A DNA stretch of 64,000 nucleotides, from positions 87,026 to 151,025 of the forward strand of contig CAYZBF010000002.1 in the NCBI GenBank assembly GCA_964476585.1. Direction: 5' to 3'. Shown here piece by piece: positions 1 to 7,613 of this stretch. The DNA is from CAYZBF01 sp964476585. Lineage in GTDB: Bacteria > Hydrothermota > UBA3072. The position numbers and the translations under genes were made by a program. The notes below the pieces were generated by a model. The model did no database searches. It was not told the origin of the DNA and saw only the letters and a list, made by a program, of their open reading frames with translations. Every line of letters begins with the position of its first letter. Positions within the stretch are counted from its first letter, which is position 1.

Positions 1-254
1 CTGAAGATATCATCAAGGGGAGTCCTCTTTTCATTCAATCCTTCACCGGTGTAGATAGATTCAAACTCGGGTATGGATATTTCTGAAATGATACCTTTCG
101 GATGAGAAAATTCAATAAAAAGTTCCATTGCCCTGTTAAAGAGTGCTTCAATTTTCCGAGGTAACTCTCTGTCAATAGTGATACCTTGAGTTTTTAAGAC
201 GGTAACTCTACTCGGTTTAACATCATAGATAGGGATCTCGATAATTTCTCTCAT
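1..254 (-). CDS. Unrecognised protein next to MttB, 3' end cut by window edge
   Basis: An open frame on the minus strand starts with ATG at 254 and runs off the window; about 84 codons are visible. It starts MREIIEIPIYDVKPSRVTVL. The ATG overlaps the TGA of the methyltransferase gene (ATGA, 4 nt), which indicates translational coupling and a shared role. I do not recognise the family from this N-terminus. By position a corrinoid-related accessory or activation protein is possible, since such genes often sit beside MttB-type methyltransferases, but this is inference from context only. Confidence 0.7.
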   Translation of the reverse strand, partial: MREIIEIPIYDVKPSRVTVLKTQGITIDRELPRKIEALFNRAMELFIEFSHPKGIISEISIPEFESIYTGEGLNEKRTPLDDIF

Positions 255-1711
255 AAAGTTATCTCCGGGAGACTCTCCATTCCATAACGATGCGCCTCAA
301 GTTTCATAAGTTTTATCAACTCTTTTTTTGTACTATCCGGAAGTCTTGAGGGTTCATAATCTTTAATTAGTTTCTCTACCTCACTATGAGCCCTTTCTAA
401 AAGTGCTAAACCACCTTCCTCTTGCCATCTCGCCCTATTTGCCCTGTCAATTACAGGCCCTGGGAAATAAAATTCTTCATGTAAATACCGACGCGTATGT
501 TCTGATATTAAGAGGTGCTGTTCCCTTAAGAGTTCTTGGAATCTCGGGAGCGATGGAAAGTCCTCTTTGGGTTCAATTCCCTTTATCAGACGGAGTGCCA
601 TTCCACATATCTCATTATCAAGAACAAGCTTTTCAAGACTCTGGCAACTTTCGAAATCAAGCATCCCAGGCCCTGAAATGTTATTTATACCAGATAGAGT
701 AGCAAGCACAGCACCCATTCCCGATTCAAGACCTGCCTGTGCATCAAGCTGCTTCGCATCGCTCAGCGATATATAGCCCTGAGTGGGGATACCCAGATAT
801 TTCCCGATCTCATTATATGCACAGTCTATCATCTGTGTTTCTACAGCCCCCATTGGAGTCGTCTCATATCGGACATCAAATATTGCCGGTGAGCCGCCAT
901 AAAGGATAGGTGTTCCTGGATTTATAAACTGGCTGATTACTATACCACTCAGAGTCTCAGCTGTATGCTGCACCAATGTCCCGACAAGGGTGACCGGTGC
1001 CATAAATCCCGATAATGGCATGGAAACAAATTCTACGGGGATTGAGTAGAGTGCACAGTCAACAACATTCTGGGATGTAACATCACTCCATTTAAGAGGT
1101 GACGTTGGGCAGCAGGAGAATATCGTAAGAGGTTTTAGTGCAAGTTCCTCTTTTGTCCCACGTACACCAATCTGAAAATCCTTCATTACATTGAATGATT
1201 CAATGGTAAAGGCTCCTGTGACAACAGGTTTTTCACAGTATAGAAGGCTTAAGAACAGCCTATAACTGTCTGAAATTTTTTCATTAATATCTGCTGGTAT
1301 AAATGCTGTGCTCTGTGAAGCAATGTTATTAAGCTGACTTATAACTTTTGTATGTCTGATATAATCCTCTGTATTTGGCTTACGAATCTTCTTAGTTTCA
1401 CAGTCAAGGATATTTAATGCAGCTGAACCAGGCGTAAAATATACATTATAATCCGAAAAGTGATGTGTTTCATTACCAAGAACATCATAGAGTTTAAATG
1501 AGCGCGGGACTGTTTCCAAAGCTTTATCAATAATTTCATCCTTTAGAATAACATGATAGTTCTCCATTTCCACATTTGCACCAAAATCCCCCAGCATAGA
1601 AAGGATATCCTCATTGTGAATCTCCACGCCAAGTTTACAAAGAACTTCCCTCGCTTCCCTTATTATCTTTTCTATAAGCTCATCGCTCAGAAATCTTAAA
1701 ACAGGCCTCAT
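251..1711 (-). CDS. MttB-family corrinoid-dependent methyltransferase (non-pyrrolysine)
   Basis: A 486-aa protein of the trimethylamine methyltransferase (MttB) superfamily, which transfers a methyl group from a methylated amine to a corrinoid protein in the cytoplasm. The frame is continuous from ATG at 1711, with an AAAAGGAG ribosome site just upstream and no internal TAG. It is therefore of the pyrrolysine-free type, whose characterised member MtgB uses glycine betaine; the substrate here is unknown. The start supports full length. It has its own promoter and is divergent from a TetR regulator that may control it. The corrinoid protein itself is not in the window and may lie just beyond the left edge. 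Confidence 0.85.
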   Translation of the reverse strand: MRPVLRFLSDELIEKIIREAREVLCKLGVEIHNEDILSMLGDFGANVEMENYHVILKDEIIDKALETVPRSFKLYDVLGNETHHFSDYNVYFTPGSAALNILDCETKKIRKPNTEDYIRHTKVISQLNNIASQSTAFIPADINEKISDSYRLFLSLLYCEKPVVTGAFTIESFNVMKDFQIGVRGTKEELALKPLTIFSCCPTSPLKWSDVTSQNVVDCALYSIPVEFVSMPLSGFMAPVTLVGTLVQHTAETLSGIVISQFINPGTPILYGGSPAIFDVRYETTPMGAVETQMIDCAYNEIGKYLGIPTQGYISLSDAKQLDAQAGLESGMGAVLATLSGINNISGPGMLDFESCQSLEKLVLDNEICGMALRLIKGIEPKEDFPSLPRFQELLREQHLLISEHTRRYLHEEFYFPGPVIDRANRARWQEEGGLALLERAHSEVEKLIKDYEPSRLPDSTKKELIKLMKLEAHRYGMESLPEITL

Positions 1712-1746
1712 TATCTACTCCTTTTAAATTCATAATAATTTGCTTA

Positions 1747-1775
1747 ATCATACATAAAATCTCCAAATATTGCAA
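1747..1775 (-). promoter_or_regulatory. Sigma-70-like promoter for the MttB gene
   Basis: On the minus strand a TTGCAA -35 box (1770-1775) and a TATGAT -10 box (1747-1752) are separated by 17 nt. They lie about 35 nt upstream of the MttB start codon, which has a good Shine-Dalgarno sequence. The assignment rests on sequence only. Confidence 0.55.
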
Positions 1776-1800
1776 GGAATTTTTTAAATACAAATGTCAC

Positions 1801-1830
1801 TTGACTTTTTTCTTTCTCCGCTATTATAAT
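1801..1830 (+). promoter_or_regulatory. Promoter of the TetR-family gene
   Basis: TTGACT (1801-1806) and TATAAT (1825-1830) are separated by 18 nt, a near-consensus sigma-70 promoter reading toward the TetR gene. A second TATAAT-like box at 1851-1860 is possible. The putative operator lies immediately downstream of the -10 box. Confidence 0.6.
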
Positions 1831-1836
1831 AATGAC

Positions 1837-1850
1837 TGACCGTTCGGCCA
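1837..1850. promoter_or_regulatory. Imperfect palindrome, likely TetR operator
   Basis: TGACCGTTCGGCCA is an imperfect inverted repeat with a CCG-TT-CGG core, a layout typical of TetR/AcrR operators. It overlaps the expected transcription start of the TetR gene, where a bound repressor would block its own transcription. It also lies only about 60-90 nt upstream of the divergent MttB promoter, so dual control is possible. Confidence 0.5.
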
Positions 1851-1896
1851 TTATTATAATGAAAGTAAATCAAGGAAATTTTAAAGGAGTATTTCA

Positions 1897-2538
1897 GTGC
1901 CAAAGATTGTAAATAAAGAACAGCGTAAAAAAGAAATAGCTCTTGCTGCATTGGATATATTTGCAGAAAAGGGTTTTGAGGCAGCCACTATAAATGAAAT
2001 AACCAGGTTTGCAGGAATAGGCAAAGGTACCATCTATGAGTATTTCAAATCAAAGGATGACCTGATTTTCAACTCAATAAAGGTGTGGCTCGAACTTATA
2101 GAGAAAAAAACTAAAGATCAGATTGTTGAAATTAATGATCCTGCCCAGCGCCTTCGTACATTTGTACAGGCTTCAATGGAGGCTTTTATATCGGATGAAC
2201 ACGCTATGAAGCTTTCAATTGCTTTAATGCAAATAACATTAAGTGAAACAAAGCCTTACATAGAAAAAAAAGTTTTTTTTGAGACACTTATGAATATGTC
2301 CAAAATTATTGTGGACATTCTTCAAGATGGAGTATCTAAGGGGGTATTCAAACCGGAAGTATCAAAAAATGCCGAAAAGATAGCTGTTAACTTATTAGCA
2401 TACCTTGATGGCATAAGCGCATATTATTGTATAAACAAAGCTCACATTAATCTCAAGAAACAGATTGATATCTTCCTCAAGCAGCTTATGGCAAGTATAA
2501 TGATGCCCCAATCTACCCAAAAAAAAAGGAGAGTATGA
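1897..2538 (+). CDS. TetR/AcrR-family transcriptional regulator
   Basis: 213 aa, starting at GTG 1897 behind an AAAGGAG ribosome site. Residues about 8-55 form a typical TetR helix-turn-helix domain, visible in stretches such as AALDIFAEKGFEAATINEI and GIGKGTIYEYFKSKDDL. The helical remainder would bind an unknown ligand and mediate dimerisation. It is divergent from the MttB gene, and the intergenic region carries a TetR-type palindrome over its own promoter. Autorepression is likely and control of the methyltransferase is plausible. The start is fixed by the ribosome site and by the conserved N-terminus. Confidence 0.9.
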   Translation: MPKIVNKEQRKKEIALAALDIFAEKGFEAATINEITRFAGIGKGTIYEYFKSKDDLIFNSIKVWLELIEKKTKDQIVEINDPAQRLRTFVQASMEAFISDEHAMKLSIALMQITLSETKPYIEKKVFFETLMNMSKIIVDILQDGVSKGVFKPEVSKNAEKIAVNLLAYLDGISAYYCINKAHINLKKQIDIFLKQLMASIMMPQSTQKKRRV

Positions 2539-2571
2539 TTATGGTGGGGGCAGAAGCTCGCTCTCACTAAT

Positions 2572-2590
2572 GGAAAAGTCATGCTTTTCC
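2572..2590 (+). terminator. Possible terminator hairpin after the TetR gene
   Basis: GGAAAAG, a 5-nt loop and CTTTTCC form a perfect 7-bp stem, followed within about 10 nt by a run of T. The stem is AT-rich and the T run is not adjacent, so termination is only a moderate guess. Confidence 0.35.
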
Positions 2591-2600
2591 CCCAATATTT

Positions 2601-2663
2601 TTTCTCTGTGCTCTCTGCCTACCCCGTAGGGAGGAACCGACCGTATCGAGGTATCTCTGTGGC
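2601..2663 (-). repeat. Dispersed intergenic repeat, copy 1 (about 60 bp)
   Basis: In reverse complement this stretch matches 39124-39190 over about 60 bp. A 27-nt core (2622-2648) is identical to 39140-39166 in opposite orientation. The flanks are of the CACAGAGA / GCAGAG type found in several other gaps of this window. It fills the gap between the TetR gene and ruvX. Confidence 0.75.
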
Positions 2664-2674
2664 AAAAAGTCAAC

Positions 2675-2702
2675 TTGCAAAATGGAATTTTAACAATATA
2701 TT
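2675..2702 (+). promoter_or_regulatory. ruvX promoter, consistent with a leaderless mRNA
   Basis: TTGCAA (2675-2680), 16 nt, then TATATT (2697-2702). Only 5 nt separate the -10 box from the ATG at 2708, so transcription should begin at or next to the start codon. No Shine-Dalgarno sequence precedes that ATG, in line with a leaderless transcript. Confidence 0.5.
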
Positions 2703-2707
2703 GGACT

Positions 2708-3100
2708 ATGGTGCGCTGGATAGGTCTTGATATCGGAAGTAAATGGACTGGGATTGCAATGACCGATGAGTTGAACATTATAGAGCCCAGGGATACGATA
2801 AAAACTGAAGACTTAATCAAGGAACTGAAGAGATACAAGCAGGAATATGAGATAGAAGGTTTGGTAGTGGGATTTCCTTTGACGACAAAGGGAAAGGTAG
2901 GAGAGAGAGCAAAAATGGTGGAGAGGATAAAAGAGGAGATACAGATCGAATTAAACCTTCCTGTCCATCTCCATGATGAACGCTTTACAACAAAAGAAGC
3001 GATGGAAATAGCTTTGGAAATAGGTAAAGCAAAGGATAAGCGACTACTCGATAGAATAAGTGCAACGTTAATCCTAAAGAGGTTCTTTGAAGAGAATTAA
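2708..3100 (+). CDS. ruvX: RuvX/YqgF family Holliday-junction resolvase-like nuclease
   Basis: 130 aa. The family has an RNase H-like fold and acts in pre-16S rRNA 5' processing and possibly Holliday-junction resolution. The diagnostic N-terminal motif GLDIGSKWTGIAMTD and the C-terminal HDERFTTKEA and LLDRISATLIL segments are present. The open frame extends 11 codons upstream, but the family normally begins just before the GLDIGS strand. The ATG at 2708 also sits directly behind a promoter, so I place the start there. The 3' end overlaps mltG by 14 nt, implying coupled translation. Confidence 0.88.
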   Translation: MVRWIGLDIGSKWTGIAMTDELNIIEPRDTIKTEDLIKELKRYKQEYEIEGLVVGFPLTTKGKVGERAKMVERIKEEIQIELNLPVHLHDERFTTKEAMEIALEIGKAKDKRLLDRISATLILKRFFEEN

Positions 3101-4073
3101 GATTTTCTGTATTCCCTTAATTATTGCTCTCCTTTTATCCCCAATAGCCTTTTCCAAATTAAAGAACGAAGAAATAGCTGTAAAGATTGAAAAGGGGAAG
3201 AATGTCAATGAGATTGCTTCACTCTTAGCTCAAGGGCGAATAATTGAGGATAGATACGGATTTCGAATATTGTGTACCCTTAGCGGGAAAGCAAATAAGC
3301 TCTCCTACGGGTGGTACAAACTGAGAACTTACCAGGAGCCTCGTTCCGTTCTAACTATTCTATCAAAGGGTCAAAGAATGACTGTCTGTGTAACTATACC
3401 AGAGGGATTAACTGTGGAGCAGACGATAAATCTTTTAGCATTGAAGACTGATATCGACGTAGAAGGCCTGGATTCTTTATCCCATGATGCGGAATTTATA
3501 CACAGTTTAGGAATAAATGTTAACTCCCTGGAGGGTTTTCTCTTTCCTGATACATATATCTTTTATAGAAGTGAAGACCCGGGGAAGGTTATAAAAAATA
3601 TGGTTTTTAACCTATTTTCCATATTAAAACCCGCTTCCAGAATCAGTGATTCCAGAATTGTGATTCATTCAATGGAATTTAACCCATATGAGATACTAAC
3701 GATAGCATCCCTTGTTGAGAAGGAAGCAATGGTGGATAGAGAAAAACCAATTATAGCTTCTGTCATCTATAACAGATTAAAGAAAAGAATTAGACTTCAA
3801 ATCGATGCAACAGTGCTTTATGCTTTAGGATATCATAAGCCGCGCGTTTATTACAAAGATCTCAAAATAGACTCACCGTATAACACGTATAAAAACAAGG
3901 GTCTTCCTCCAGGACCAATCGCCAATCCCGGATACCAAGCAATAATTGCTGCAATGCATCCAGCAAAAACTGATTATCTTTATTATGTGGCCACTGGTAA
4001 AGGAGACCACATCTTTACAAAAACCCTTAGTGAACACAATAGGGCAAAATTTGAGGTAAAGAGAAACCAGTAG
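3087..4073 (+). CDS. mltG: Endolytic murein transglycosylase MltG (YceG family)
   Basis: 328 aa, starting at TTG 3087 inside the end of ruvX, with an AAAGAGG site 4-10 nt before it. An N-terminal hydrophobic segment (about residues 5-22) anchors it in the inner membrane. A LysM-like stretch and the YceG catalytic domain follow, with the conserved SLVEKEA (catalytic Glu) and the RLQIDATVLYALG and SPYNTYKNKGLPPGPIANPG blocks. It cleaves nascent glycan strands and so sets peptidoglycan strand length. The ruvX-mltG pairing is common in bacteria. Confidence 0.92.
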   Translation: MKRIKIFCIPLIIALLLSPIAFSKLKNEEIAVKIEKGKNVNEIASLLAQGRIIEDRYGFRILCTLSGKANKLSYGWYKLRTYQEPRSVLTILSKGQRMTVCVTIPEGLTVEQTINLLALKTDIDVEGLDSLSHDAEFIHSLGINVNSLEGFLFPDTYIFYRSEDPGKVIKNMVFNLFSILKPASRISDSRIVIHSMEFNPYEILTIASLVEKEAMVDREKPIIASVIYNRLKKRIRLQIDATVLYALGYHKPRVYYKDLKIDSPYNTYKNKGLPPGPIANPGYQAIIAAMHPAKTDYLYYVATGKGDHIFTKTLSEHNRAKFEVKRNQ

Positions 4074-4287
4074 TCGCTACACCCCATTGAAAAAGTATTT
4101 GGACGCAGATTAACGCAGAAAAATGGGTTAATAGGAAAATGAGTAAATGGGTGAATGAGGTGGTCTATTTAAACAATTATCGAGGATCGAGCATCTAGCA
4201 TCGAGAATCCAGTATCTTTCACTGAAACCTAAAGTTGTATTTTTTATCTGTATAGATCAGTGTCTAAAATTGGGGTTGGGAATTTTG
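4074..4287. other. Convergent gap with repeat-like text, no gene
   Basis: This gap separates the ends of mltG and the EcfA2-like gene. It holds a CGCAGATTAACGCAG unit (about 4098-4120) that recurs in other gaps, and a tract of short quasi-repeats of the GAGCATCTAGCATCGAG type (about 4183-4215). I see no coding potential and no convincing terminator. Confidence 0.5.
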
Positions 4288-5064
4288 TTATTTCTTTAAT
4301 GCTTGAATCAATCCGGAAATTGTATATTCCATAGGAACATTAATGCCATTTTCTCTAAGTTTTTTGGACACAGAAATTGCATAAGGAATATCACAACCAG
4401 CTTCAAATACCACATCCCAATCCACTTCCCTCGGTGGGCAAGAGCACACAATCTTACCATCAACGATTAGAGTAAGTTGGTCTACGCATTCAATAATATC
4501 ATTCGAGTGATGAGCAATCAATATGACCCCAACCTCACCCTTTAGTGATTCAATAATAGTTACCATCCTTTTCCTCGTCTCCCAGTCAAGCCCGCTAAAA
4601 GGTTCGTCAAGGATTATCCATGATGGTTCCCAAACTAGTATTGAAGCAAGGGCCACTAATCTCTTTTCACCCTCAGAAAGAGTAAAAGGGGATCCCGAAA
4701 GGATCTCATCTCTCAACCCAACCAATTCAACTACACGCGAAACTTGTTCATCTATGCGTTCCAAATGGTGTTTCCTGGCACCATAAGCAATCTCTTCATA
4801 AACACTCTCCTTAAAGAAAAGATCTTCCGGAAACTGAAAGAGAAATCCCATCTCCTTACGAACACCTTGAATTTTTCCCCTGGGAAATACTACCCTCCCA
4901 CTTCGAGGCTTCATTAGATGTGCAATTAGGAGAGCAAGAGTAGTCTTACCTGCAGCAGTGGGACCTACGATAAGATGAACTTCACCGGATTCAAATCTAA
5001 GAGAACAATTCTTTAATACTAAGGAATCGCCATATCCAAAGCTTACATTCTTTAAGAGTACCAT
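4288..5064 (-). CDS. ECF-type ABC transporter ATPase (EcfA2-like)
   Basis: 258 aa. It carries Walker A GPTAAGKTT (about residues 34-42), a Q-loop (FLFQFPED), the signature TLSEGEKRLVAL and Walker B IILDEPFSGLD. It belongs to the energy-coupling-factor group of vitamin and metal importers and would pair with the upstream ATPase as a heterodimer. Its ATG overlaps the upstream gene's TGA by 1 nt. The membrane partner EcfT and a substrate-binding S component are not adjacent: the next genes are convergent. The imported substrate cannot be inferred. Confidence 0.85.
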   Translation of the reverse strand: MVLLKNVSFGYGDSLVLKNCSLRFESGEVHLIVGPTAAGKTTLALLIAHLMKPRSGRVVFPRGKIQGVRKEMGFLFQFPEDLFFKESVYEEIAYGARKHHLERIDEQVSRVVELVGLRDEILSGSPFTLSEGEKRLVALASILVWEPSWIILDEPFSGLDWETRKRMVTIIESLKGEVGVILIAHHSNDIIECVDQLTLIVDGKIVCSCPPREVDWDVVFEAGCDIPYAISVSKKLRENGINVPMEYTISGLIQALKK

Positions 5065-5819
5065 CAGAGAATTTCCAGAATCTCCTCAAATTTCGGAATA
5101 TCGCTCTTATTTTCTTTAAGCAGTTTTTTAAACAAAGCCTTCTGCGTAGGAATGATATCCTTCTCCATTAGACTTTGGATCGAGGATTCGAAATTTACCT
5201 CCCCATTCTCAAGTAAAATCACTCTGTCCCCCCATCTTATTTCTTCAAAATCCTGCGTTATTATAAGTAGTGACGAGGAACACTCATCCCACAATCTATA
5301 AATCCTCTCTCGTGTTCTCCTGTCCAGAAATGAAGTTACTTCGTCAAAAATAAGGTAATCAGGAGACATTGCGTAGATACTAGCTATAGCTACGAGTTGC
5401 TTCTCTCCTCCTGAAAGTTCAGCGGGATCTCGATTGAGCATATCCTTCAAATCCAATTCGTCAATAATGGAATCTATCCTTCCTCGAATTTTCTCGTGGT
5501 TCTCTTCAATATTACTCAAACCAAATGCTATCTCCCGCTCTACATCAGTTGTAACAAACTGGGTTTCTGGATCTTGAAAAACAATACCTATCTTCTGTCT
5601 AAGGGAGGTAAGACCATAAGCAGAAACCGGTCTGGAATCAATAATTATATCTCCTGAAGCAGGTTTAAGAATACCTGAGAGTGATAATGCTAAGGTAGTT
5701 TTACCAGCACCATTTGGTCCTAAAAGAATTAAATTTTCTCCTTTATGCCATGAGAAAGAAACATTCCGGATGACAACTTTTTCTCCCCTCTCAATGGTTA
5801 AGGAATCGACTCTTATCAC
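5064..5819 (-). CDS. ECF-type ABC transporter ATPase (EcfA1-like)
   Basis: 251 aa. It has Walker A GPNGAGKTT, Q-loop IVFQDPETQFV, signature LSGGEKQLVAIA and Walker B YLIFDEVTSFLD; the Glu-to-Val order after Asp-Glu is typical of this subgroup. Start is GTG at 5819, because an ATG 2 nt upstream is followed at once by a stop. No clear Shine-Dalgarno sequence is seen, so it may be read through from the M23 peptidase gene ending 9 nt upstream. It forms a pair with the next ATPase, but no transmembrane EcfT is linked. Confidence 0.85.
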   Translation of the reverse strand: MIRVDSLTIERGEKVVIRNVSFSWHKGENLILLGPNGAGKTTLALSLSGILKPASGDIIIDSRPVSAYGLTSLRQKIGIVFQDPETQFVTTDVEREIAFGLSNIEENHEKIRGRIDSIIDELDLKDMLNRDPAELSGGEKQLVAIASIYAMSPDYLIFDEVTSFLDRRTRERIYRLWDECSSSLLIITQDFEEIRWGDRVILLENGEVNFESSIQSLMEKDIIPTQKALFKKLLKENKSDIPKFEEILEIL

Positions 5820-5828
5820 ATGTAGAGA

Positions 5829-6734
5829 TTAGTAAGTATTCTTATAAGTATCTAAATAGTCATAAGGATTTATAGGTTGACCTAGAACCCTTACCTCGTA
5901 ATGTAGATGTGGACCTGTAACCCTACCTGATGATCCGATACAACCAACCCTTTTACCCCTTTTAACCTTCTGTCCTTCCACCACATAGATCTTTTTCAGG
6001 TGAGCATATCTTGTCTCAAAGCCAAATCCATGTTTTATCTTCACTGTGTTACCATATCCAGGTCTCAATTTGGTTGAAGTGACAATACCATCAGCAGCAG
6101 CTACAACAGGAGTCCCGGGATAATTTGCTATGTCAAGACCCTCATGAAATTGACGCTTGTGGGTTATAGGATGTGTTCTCCATCCAAAGCCATCAGTAAG
6201 CCAACCGTATGTAGGCCAGATAGAAGGGGTATGAGAGAGACACCTTTCGAGTTTAGTGAGTTTATCTTCTGAATCCTCTAAAGATTTCCTCTCAAGACCT
6301 ATTAAATTCTGTATTCTATTAATATGACTTTCCACCTGTTTGACACTAATGTCAATCGCATCAGAATAGAATTCTTTCCTCTCAGGAAATCCACCTACAC
6401 CCATCTGCTTCACAGATTTGCTAATCGGACTCAATTCACTGGCAAGCAGGAGTAAAGTATTATTCTGCCCTACTTTTTCCAGGCTTCCATCAAGAAGGGA
6501 AACTTCGTTACTTATTATCTCGAGCTTCCTGAAATATTGCTCATTTTCCTTTTTGAGTTCTGCATACTCTCTAAGAAGTGCTTTATTCTTATTCCCTTCA
6601 ACTACAATATAACTAAATGCTCCACTCAATATACCTAAAATTATGATAAGGGAACATACTAATTTTTCAGAAAAAGTAAAACCCCATACCTTTTCCCTGG
6701 TATTGAATATTATACTCCATTTATGCAGAAACAT
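5829..6734 (-). CDS. Membrane-anchored M23 metallopeptidase (LytM domain)
   Basis: 301 aa. A short cytoplasmic N-terminus and one membrane helix (about 24-45) are followed by coiled coils (about 50-95 and 125-165) and a C-terminal M23 domain. All zinc and catalytic residues are visible: H197 and D201 in HEGLDIA, H245 in RYAHL, and H276 and H278 in HLHYE. It should therefore be an active peptidoglycan endopeptidase, unlike EnvC/NlpD-type activators. No ribosome site precedes the ATG at 6734, but a promoter ends 8 nt before it. The downstream ECF genes may share the transcript. Confidence 0.9.
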   Translation of the reverse strand: MFLHKWSIIFNTREKVWGFTFSEKLVCSLIIILGILSGAFSYIVVEGNKNKALLREYAELKKENEQYFRKLEIISNEVSLLDGSLEKVGQNNTLLLLASELSPISKSVKQMGVGGFPERKEFYSDAIDISVKQVESHINRIQNLIGLERKSLEDSEDKLTKLERCLSHTPSIWPTYGWLTDGFGWRTHPITHKRQFHEGLDIANYPGTPVVAAADGIVTSTKLRPGYGNTVKIKHGFGFETRYAHLKKIYVVEGQKVKRGKRVGCIGSSGRVTGPHLHYEVRVLGQPINPYDYLDTYKNTY

Positions 6735-6742
6735 AATATATC

Positions 6743-6770
6743 TCTATAATGATTTATATTAAAATGTCAA
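6743..6770 (-). promoter_or_regulatory. Promoter of the M23 peptidase gene, consistent with leaderless mRNA
   Basis: On the minus strand TTGACA (6765-6770), 16 nt, then TATAGA (6743-6748). Eight nt separate the -10 box from the ATG, and no Shine-Dalgarno sequence is present. Transcription would start within about 3 nt of the start codon. Confidence 0.6.
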
Positions 6771-7028
6771 GTGTTTTTTTTTAAAAAATTAGTATTTTTT
6801 TATATTTAAAATCCCAAAATAATCCGAAAATTTTAATAATTTATCTCAAGGCATTTAGAGATTAAAACCGAATATGTAATATTTTATGCAAATGAATATT
6901 ACAAAACCCAAGGAGGAAATTATCACTTTTATTTTCAACCATGGATAAACGCGGATTTATAAATGTTTCTATCTAAATATTGTTATAAACGAATTGAGGG
7001 GCTAATGTGTGTGAACTACTTAAATTAA
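6771..7028. other. AT-rich gap between nadD and the M23 gene, no gene
   Basis: Very AT-rich, with long A and T runs near 6775-6830. A unit at about 6939-6966 (CCATGGATAAACGCGGATTT) resembles the CGCAGATTAACGC repeat family of other gaps. A good AAGGAGG at about 6911 is not followed by a usable frame. No gene is supported. Confidence 0.45.
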
Positions 7029-7613
7029 TTAACCAATTAACTGATCAACTAATCCACTATTTTTATAAAGGCCATGTTTTTTAATATAATCAAACACTCT
7101 ATATGGTAAATAATAATCCACAGGTTCTTTGTCACTTATAGCATTCCTGATCTCTGTAGATGAAATTTCTATGATCTTTGATTGTAATGGATTTAAATAA
7201 GGAGGGTATTCCTTTGGGGATTTACTCCTTCTAAGAACGTATACTTCAGCTATTTCAATAATCTCGTTCCATCTATGCCAGGAAGCAAATTCTTCTGCCT
7301 GATCTTCCCCTATGAGTAGGCAAAGCTCGCTCTCTTTCTCTTTAAGTTCCTTCAGGGTATCATAGGTATACGAAATACCCTTTCTCCTTCCTTCTATACC
7401 AAGGACCTCGAAGAAAGGATTATTCTCGGTAGCAAGGCATAACATTTCGAATCGATGATGGAAAGGTGTGGTTTTAATATCTTTCTTAAAAGGGGAGATC
7501 CAGGTAGGAACAAAGAGAACCTTTTCGAGGCCCAAAATTCGAACGGCATCTATAGCTACTATTAAATGCCCGATATGAACGGGATCGAAATTACCTCCGA
7601 AGACTCCCTTCAC
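7029..7613 (-). CDS. nadD: Nicotinate-nucleotide adenylyltransferase
   Basis: 194 aa, normal for NadD. The nucleotidyltransferase motif GGNFDPVHIGHL (residues 5-16) and the C-terminal ISSTEIRNAI block are both present. It converts nicotinate mononucleotide and ATP to deamido-NAD, shared by de novo and salvage NAD synthesis. Start is GTG at 7613, which overlaps the TGA of the upstream TPR gene by 4 nt (GTGA). NadB and NadC are encoded elsewhere in the window. Confidence 0.93.
   Translation of the reverse strand: MKGVFGGNFDPVHIGHLIVAIDAVRILGLEKVLFVPTWISPFKKDIKTTPFHHRFEMLCLATENNPFFEVLGIEGRRKGISYTYDTLKELKEKESELCLLIGEDQAEEFASWHRWNEIIEIAEVYVLRRSKSPKEYPPYLNPLQSKIIEISSTEIRNAISDKEPVDYYLPYRVFDYIKKHGLYKNSGLVDQLIG

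Noticed and set aside
251..1711. Pyrrolysine-containing MttB
   Set aside because: No in-frame TAG interrupts the gene, so there is no amber codon to be read as pyrrolysine.
2539..2838. A 99-codon minus-strand frame over 2539-2838
   Set aside because: It runs antisense through the repeat and the 5' part of ruvX, has no ribosome site and no recognisable domain.
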